Assembly (NCBI GenBank): GCA_036562635.1
Contig: DATCJU010000039.1
Coordinates: 1 to 25,035, forward strand
DNA from: DATCJU01 sp036562635
GTDB lineage: Bacteria; Actinomycetota; Actinomycetes; Mycobacteriales; Pseudonocardiaceae
DNA length: 25,035 bases
Reading direction: 5' to 3'
Shown piece by piece: positions 21,640 to 25,035 of the stretch. Within the stretch, counting starts at the first letter, position 1. Every line of letters begins with the position of its first letter. The position numbers were made by a program, and so were the translations under genes. Under the pieces are notes generated by a model. That model worked only from the letters and a program-made list of their open reading frames with translations, had not been told where the DNA came from and searched no databases.

Positions 21640-24436
21640 CCGGTACGCCGTCGGCCGACACCGACCGAAGCGGGGTGGTGCCGGCACCGAGACAGACGAA
21701 ACCGTGGTGTCCGTGCCTGGCCTGGGCCTCGGCGAGCGCCTCGGCGGGACTGCGGCCCGCCCGGACACCACGGTGCAGGTCCGCCATCAGCGGCGGTACC
21801 CGCTCGTCCGGTACCGGGAGCACACTGCCCACGACCACCGCGCACCCCCGCTCCAGCAGCACCGCGGCCAGGCCGAGCAGCGGGCCGCCGCCGGGTTCGT
21901 CGCACCGCGCCCCCTCGCACGCCGACAGCACCACCAGACGTGGTGCCCGGCGCAGGCGGTGCAGGTCGTACCCGTAGAGCGGGCCGTCCTGCAGCTCCAC
22001 CGTGGAGAACAGCGGGTGGTCCTCGCGGAACCGGCCGTGGACGGCCAGATGTCCGACATCGGCCCCGTCCAGGGCACGCAACACCGAACCGGTGCGGGCC
22101 GCCGCGGGCAGCAACAGCCGACCACCGCCGACACGGTGCAGGGCCAGCACCTCCTCGGCGGCGTGCGCCAGGCCGGGACCGGCCACCCACACCGCACCCC
22201 GCCCGGGACGGGCCGCCCTCCGGTGCGCCCGGGTCCAGGCCCCCACCGACGGGGCCAGGGTGAGCGGGCGACCGGTGCAGGACGGCAGCACGGACCACGG
22301 CAACGCGCGCAGCGGACCGTCCGGCACCACCACCAGCGGCCGGTCGCCGAGCCAAGACCGGAGCCGGCCGAACAGCATCCGGTCCAGCACGTCCGCCGCG
22401 CGGGCCGCACCCCGGTCCAGCCCGGCCGGGGCCTGCAGGGGCAGCCTCGTGCCCCCGGCCCGTGCGACCTGCAACCGGGCGGCGAACCGCACCAGCTCGA
22501 CGTACCGGGCCAGCTGTTCCAGCGGGCCGATCTCGTGCAGCCGCACCCGGGAACCGGTCACCGACACCGCGATCAGGGAACCCCGGTGCGCACAGAAGGA
22601 GAGCAGTGCCGCACCGTCCAGGGCGGTGGACACCTCGCGCAGGTCCGGCCCGGAGAGCCCACGGTCACGGCGGTTCCGTTCCCCTGTACCCGTCCCGCCG
22701 TCGACCCGGGGCAGCAGACGGCGGACCCGCTGCTCGTGCCGGATCACCGCGGACCGTTCCGGGCCGGCGTCCCGTCCACCTCCGGTGGCACACCGCTCCC
22801 GGACGGCGGCCGCACGCAGCTCGGCCAGCGCCGCCGCCACCTGACGGTCGCGGGGTGGCCGTACCGCCGGGTGGACCCGGCCGGCCTCATGCCGCAGTTC
22901 GCTCCACCGCAGCACGGTCCGTGCGGCTGCGGCCCCGGTGCCGTGGGTCCTGCGGGCCCGCTCCAGCACCACGTCCAGCGCGATCCCGGTCAGTTCGGTG
23001 ACCGGGTCGAGCCGGACCGCCCGCGACCGGACCGCATCCAGGGTGATCCCGTGTTCGACCGCCAGGCGTACGCCGTGGCGGCAGGCGGCGAGCGCCCGCC
23101 GGTACTCACCGCGGAGTGCCGCGGCACGGGCCCGGGCCACCCAACGCAGGGCACGCAACCGCACCGGAACCGGGGATCGCCCGGTCACCAGCGGTGCCAG
23201 CAGCTCCACCGGCTCGGTGCCGGGAAACCCGCAGTCGTGCGCGACGGCGGCGGCCTCCACCCGGAGCTCGGCCCCGGCCGCCCACCATCCGTGGTGCTCG
23301 CACTCCGCGGCCACCGCGGCCACCCGCCGCAGCAGGGCGAGCCGCCTGCGCCGCGGCCACGTCCCGGCCGCCCCGTTCCGGGCCCGGATCTCGTCCAGCA
23401 GGCAGCGCGTCCGCAGGGCCGTCGCCAACACCGCCCAGCCGGTCCGTCCCTGACGTCGCAACCTGCGGGTCACCTCGGTCGCCAGGGCTGCCGCCGCCCC
23501 CACCCGGGCCGGACCGGACGCGCGGAACATGCAGTCGGCCAGGGCCAGCTGCGCGTCGGCGAGTTTCGTCCACCGGCCGGCGGCGGCCAGCAGACGCACG
23601 GCGTGCCGGAGCTGGTCCTCGGCCTGCCGGAGGAGCCCGGCGGCCAGGAGCGCGTCCGCCTCGTCGACCAGGCTCTCCGGGTACCGCTCCGGGTCCAGGC
23701 CGGCCTGCCGTGCCCGTTCGAACAGCTCCAGTGCCCGGGGCAGGTCACCGGCGACCACGGCGGCGAAACCCCGGTTGTGCAGGCAGGCCAGTGCCCGGTG
23801 TGTCCGGCCGGTCGCGAACCACACGGCGGCCGCGGCGGCGAAGTCGGTGTCCGCCTCGGCGGGGCGCCCCAGGTAGGCCCGGGCCGCGCCCCGGCCGTTG
23901 AGCGCCACGGCCAGCCAGTGCCCGCCGCCCGTGCGACGCAGTTCCTCCACCGCCACCACCAGCGCGGCGTGCGCCCTCACGTGATCGCCTCGGCCGATCA
24001 GGTGCAGACCGCGCAGGCACCACGCCCGGGCCGCCTCCTCCCCGCGCAGGTCCGGGTGGGCCAGGGCCACCTGGGCCAGGCCCGCTGCCGGACCGTTCCG
24101 TTCCAGCTCCAGCCCGGCCGTGGTGAGCCGCAGCTGTCCGATCCGGTGTTCCAGGCCCGCGCGCCGGGCGGCCCGCAGGGCCAGGCGGGCATGCCGCAGC
24201 GCCTGGTCCGGTTCACCGCGCTCCACGTGGGCCAGGCAGGCGGCGTGTCGGGCGAGCACCCGCAACTCGGTGTGCCGGCCGGCGATCTCCAGCAGGTGCC
24301 CGGCGCGGCGCAGCACCTCCACCGGATCCCGGCTGGCCAGGGTGCACAGGCTCGTGGCCACGGCGACCAGGTCTCCGACCGGGGTGTCGTGCTTCCGGAC
24401 AGGGGCCGTTCCGGCCACTGGGGTCGTCCCGGTCAT
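21530..24436 (-). CDS. Helical-repeat CHAT-domain protease
   Basis: 968 residues. The ATG at 24436 overlaps the stop of the small upstream gene (ATGA); a GTG at 24448 is in frame but less likely. Residues of about 20-500 form TPR-like helical repeats rich in Ala, Leu and Arg (pairs such as ARHAACLAHVERGEPDQALRH). The CHAT caspase-like domain occupies about 610-920, with the expected dyad: His800 in HLAVHGRF and Cys840 in LSACEGA. No signal or membrane segment is seen, so it is cytoplasmic. The natural CHAT end (GFVCLGAG) is near residue 915; about 50 low-complexity residues follow, 36 of them encoded antisense to dapC. Gene order sigma factor-small protein-CHAT suggests a proteolytic signalling unit; the substrate is unknown. 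Confidence 0.9.
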   Translation of the reverse strand: MTGTTPVAGTAPVRKHDTPVGDLVAVATSLCTLASRDPVEVLRRAGHLLEIAGRHTELRVLARHAACLAHVERGEPDQALRHARLALRAARRAGLEHRIGQLRLTTAGLELERNGPAAGLAQVALAHPDLRGEEAARAWCLRGLHLIGRGDHVRAHAALVVAVEELRRTGGGHWLAVALNGRGAARAYLGRPAEADTDFAAAAAVWFATGRTHRALACLHNRGFAAVVAGDLPRALELFERARQAGLDPERYPESLVDEADALLAAGLLRQAEDQLRHAVRLLAAAGRWTKLADAQLALADCMFRASGPARVGAAAALATEVTRRLRRQGRTGWAVLATALRTRCLLDEIRARNGAAGTWPRRRRLALLRRVAAVAAECEHHGWWAAGAELRVEAAAVAHDCGFPGTEPVELLAPLVTGRSPVPVRLRALRWVARARAAALRGEYRRALAACRHGVRLAVEHGITLDAVRSRAVRLDPVTELTGIALDVVLERARRTHGTGAAAARTVLRWSELRHEAGRVHPAVRPPRDRQVAAALAELRAAAVRERCATGGGRDAGPERSAVIRHEQRVRRLLPRVDGGTGTGERNRRDRGLSGPDLREVSTALDGAALLSFCAHRGSLIAVSVTGSRVRLHEIGPLEQLARYVELVRFAARLQVARAGGTRLPLQAPAGLDRGAARAADVLDRMLFGRLRSWLGDRPLVVVPDGPLRALPWSVLPSCTGRPLTLAPSVGAWTRAHRRAARPGRGAVWVAGPGLAHAAEEVLALHRVGGGRLLLPAAARTGSVLRALDGADVGHLAVHGRFREDHPLFSTVELQDGPLYGYDLHRLRRAPRLVVLSACEGARCDEPGGGPLLGLAAVLLERGCAVVVGSVLPVPDERVPPLMADLHRGVRAGRSPAEALAEAQARHGHHGFVCLGAGTTPLRSVSADGVPVRGGGACATGSEPRPARGPACRTRSGPGAASVPASR

Positions 24437-24909
24437 CCGACGAACCACTCGGTGCTCAGCGGATCATCGTCCGGCGGCTCCAGGACCAGTTGCAGTGGCC
24501 CGCTGGGCACGTCGACGAACCACAGGCACCCGTGTTCGTCGGCGACCGCGGTGGCCTCGCCCGTCGGGTGGCGCAGCCGCACCGTGGCGTGGGCCGGACT
24601 GACCACACCGAGCGCCCGGAGCCGGTCGGGTCCGTCCGGGGTGATCTCCAGGGCCAGGGCGTGCGGGCCGAGGACGAACTCGAGGGTGCGCGACCCGGAC
24701 TCGCCGCGGACACCCACCGGTTCGGCCTGCACCGCGCTGTCGGTCACCAGCGGGAGCAGCCGTTCCGGCGGATGCGCCAGCAACACCCCGGCCCGTTCCG
24801 CCCCGGCCACCACGTCCGGTGGCACGGGATCGGAGCGACGCAGCAGGTCGGCGAGATCGGCCAGGTCGACCGGCTCCGGCGGTACGGCGTCCTCCCGGTT
24901 CCGGTTCAC
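24433..24909 (-). CDS. Small partner protein between sigma factor and CHAT protease
   Basis: 158 residues from GTG 24909, which overlaps the sigma-factor stop (GTGA) and has GGAGGT upstream; its own stop overlaps the CHAT start. The first 60 or so residues are helical with the DLLRRSDPVPPDVVAGAERAG pattern I associate with proteins placed next to actinobacterial sigma factors and CHAT genes. Residues of about 70-145 look like a beta-sandwich of the carboxypeptidase-regulatory/transthyretin-like kind (ALGVVSPAHATVRLRHP, TAVADEHGCLWFVDVPSGPLQLVL). An acidic tail ends it. No metal-binding cysteines or membrane helix are present, so it is not a classical ZAS anti-sigma factor. A role as sigma partner, adaptor or CHAT substrate is inferred from context only. 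Confidence 0.85.
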   Translation of the reverse strand: MNRNREDAVPPEPVDLADLADLLRRSDPVPPDVVAGAERAGVLLAHPPERLLPLVTDSAVQAEPVGVRGESGSRTLEFVLGPHALALEITPDGPDRLRALGVVSPAHATVRLRHPTGEATAVADEHGCLWFVDVPSGPLQLVLEPPDDDPLSTEWFVG

Positions 24910-25035
24910 CGTGCCACCTCCACCGGCTTCCCGGTCCGGGGCCCGGCGGAGCACACCCGCCCCGGCGTGGTCGTGACCAGCGCGTGGAAGTGGCGCAGGC
25001 ACCGGCTGCGGGCCGGACCGACGGTGCCCACCGCC
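24906..25035 (-). CDS. Sigma-70 family RNA polymerase sigma factor (C-terminal part only)
   Basis: Only the last 42 codons are in the window. The visible start AVGTVGPARSRCLRHF matches the end of sigma region 4.2 in actinobacterial ECF-like factors (pattern VGTIGPTRARCL), the helix that reads the -35 element. About 25 poorly conserved residues follow before the TGA, which overlaps the next GTG by 4 bp. The frame is well defined, but the identification rests on a short segment plus the gene context; the competing frame on this strand has no recognisable motif. Confidence 0.72.
   Translation of the reverse strand, partial: AVGTVGPARSRCLRHFHALVTTTPGRVCSAGPRTGKPVEVAR

Noticed and set aside
21704..24976. 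A 1090-codon open frame on the plus strand opposite the CHAT gene
   Set aside because: Its composition (Gln/His/Arg/Pro/Gly-rich, no domains) is that of an antisense shadow in GC-rich DNA. The minus strand carries a clear CHAT domain and coupled start.
24910..25002. 31-residue N-terminal extension of the small CHAT-linked protein
   Set aside because: It is a shadow of the sigma-factor C-terminus in another frame. The GTG at 24909 has GGAGGT upstream and a 4-bp overlap with the sigma stop.
1..25035. CRISPR array or Cas genes that would complete a Craspase-like system
   Set aside because: No regularly spaced direct repeats and no Cas-like proteins were seen. The CHAT comparison is by analogy only.
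1..25035. tRNA, rRNA, insertion sequence or integration site
   Set aside because: No cloverleaf-like or rRNA segment, transposase frame or flanking target duplication was recognised on either strand.

Overview
The window is very GC-rich, densely coded actinobacterial DNA, most probably from a Pseudonocardiales-type chromosome. Four things support this: a mycothiol-dependent isomerase-family enzyme; an HbhA-like gene between an XRE regulator and a DUF2516 gene (the order I recall for Rv0474-Rv0475-Rv0476 of Mycobacterium tuberculosis); murB divergent from a DUF2505 gene (as Rv0482/Rv0481c); and many GTG starts, several apparently leaderless. I see no tRNA, rRNA, CRISPR array, transposase or phage gene. 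It reads as ordinary chromosome with accessory modules at both ends.

Layout. 1-6.2 kb is a carbohydrate module: two tandem paralogous exported proteins (the first cut by the window edge), then on the opposite strand a CUT1-type ABC importer (lipoprotein binding protein plus two permeases) without its own ATPase. 6.6-10.9 kb holds murB, divergent from a co-directional run of DUF2505, a SAM methyltransferase, a mycothiol-dependent isomerase-family protein and purU. 11.0-13.5 kb is leftward: a YbaK/EbsC-type deacylase, a DJ-1/PfpI protein, and an alpha/beta hydrolase coupled to DUF2516. 13.6-14.8 kb is the XRE-hbhA pair, divergent from a two-subunit fluoride channel (15.0-15.9 kb). 16.0-17.7 kb encodes a secreted choice-of-anchor-P-like protein and an L,D-transpeptidase lipoprotein. 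An 886-bp AT-richer gap with several palindromes precedes a CGNR zinc-finger regulator. 19.2-21.6 kb carries DUF445 and a DapC-type aminotransferase.

The right end is the most interesting part. The C-terminus of a sigma-70-family factor, a 158-residue protein (helical N-terminus, carboxypeptidase-regulatory-like beta domain) and a 968-residue repeat-plus-CHAT protease are joined by successive 4-bp start/stop overlaps. Sigma factor, small partner and TPR-CHAT protease recall the protease branch of type III-E CRISPR (Craspase, where a TPR-CHAT protease cleaves Csx30, which restrains an RpoE-like sigma factor), but with no CRISPR parts here. I propose a stand-alone proteolytic switch on a sigma factor; this is inference.

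Regulatory architecture is unusually legible. Seven genes have a TAnnnT -10 hexamer only 6-8 nt before the start codon. Perfect inverted repeats lie before the XRE operon, before the second exported paralog and before the CGNR gene. Strong GC hairpins close most convergent or tandem gene ends.
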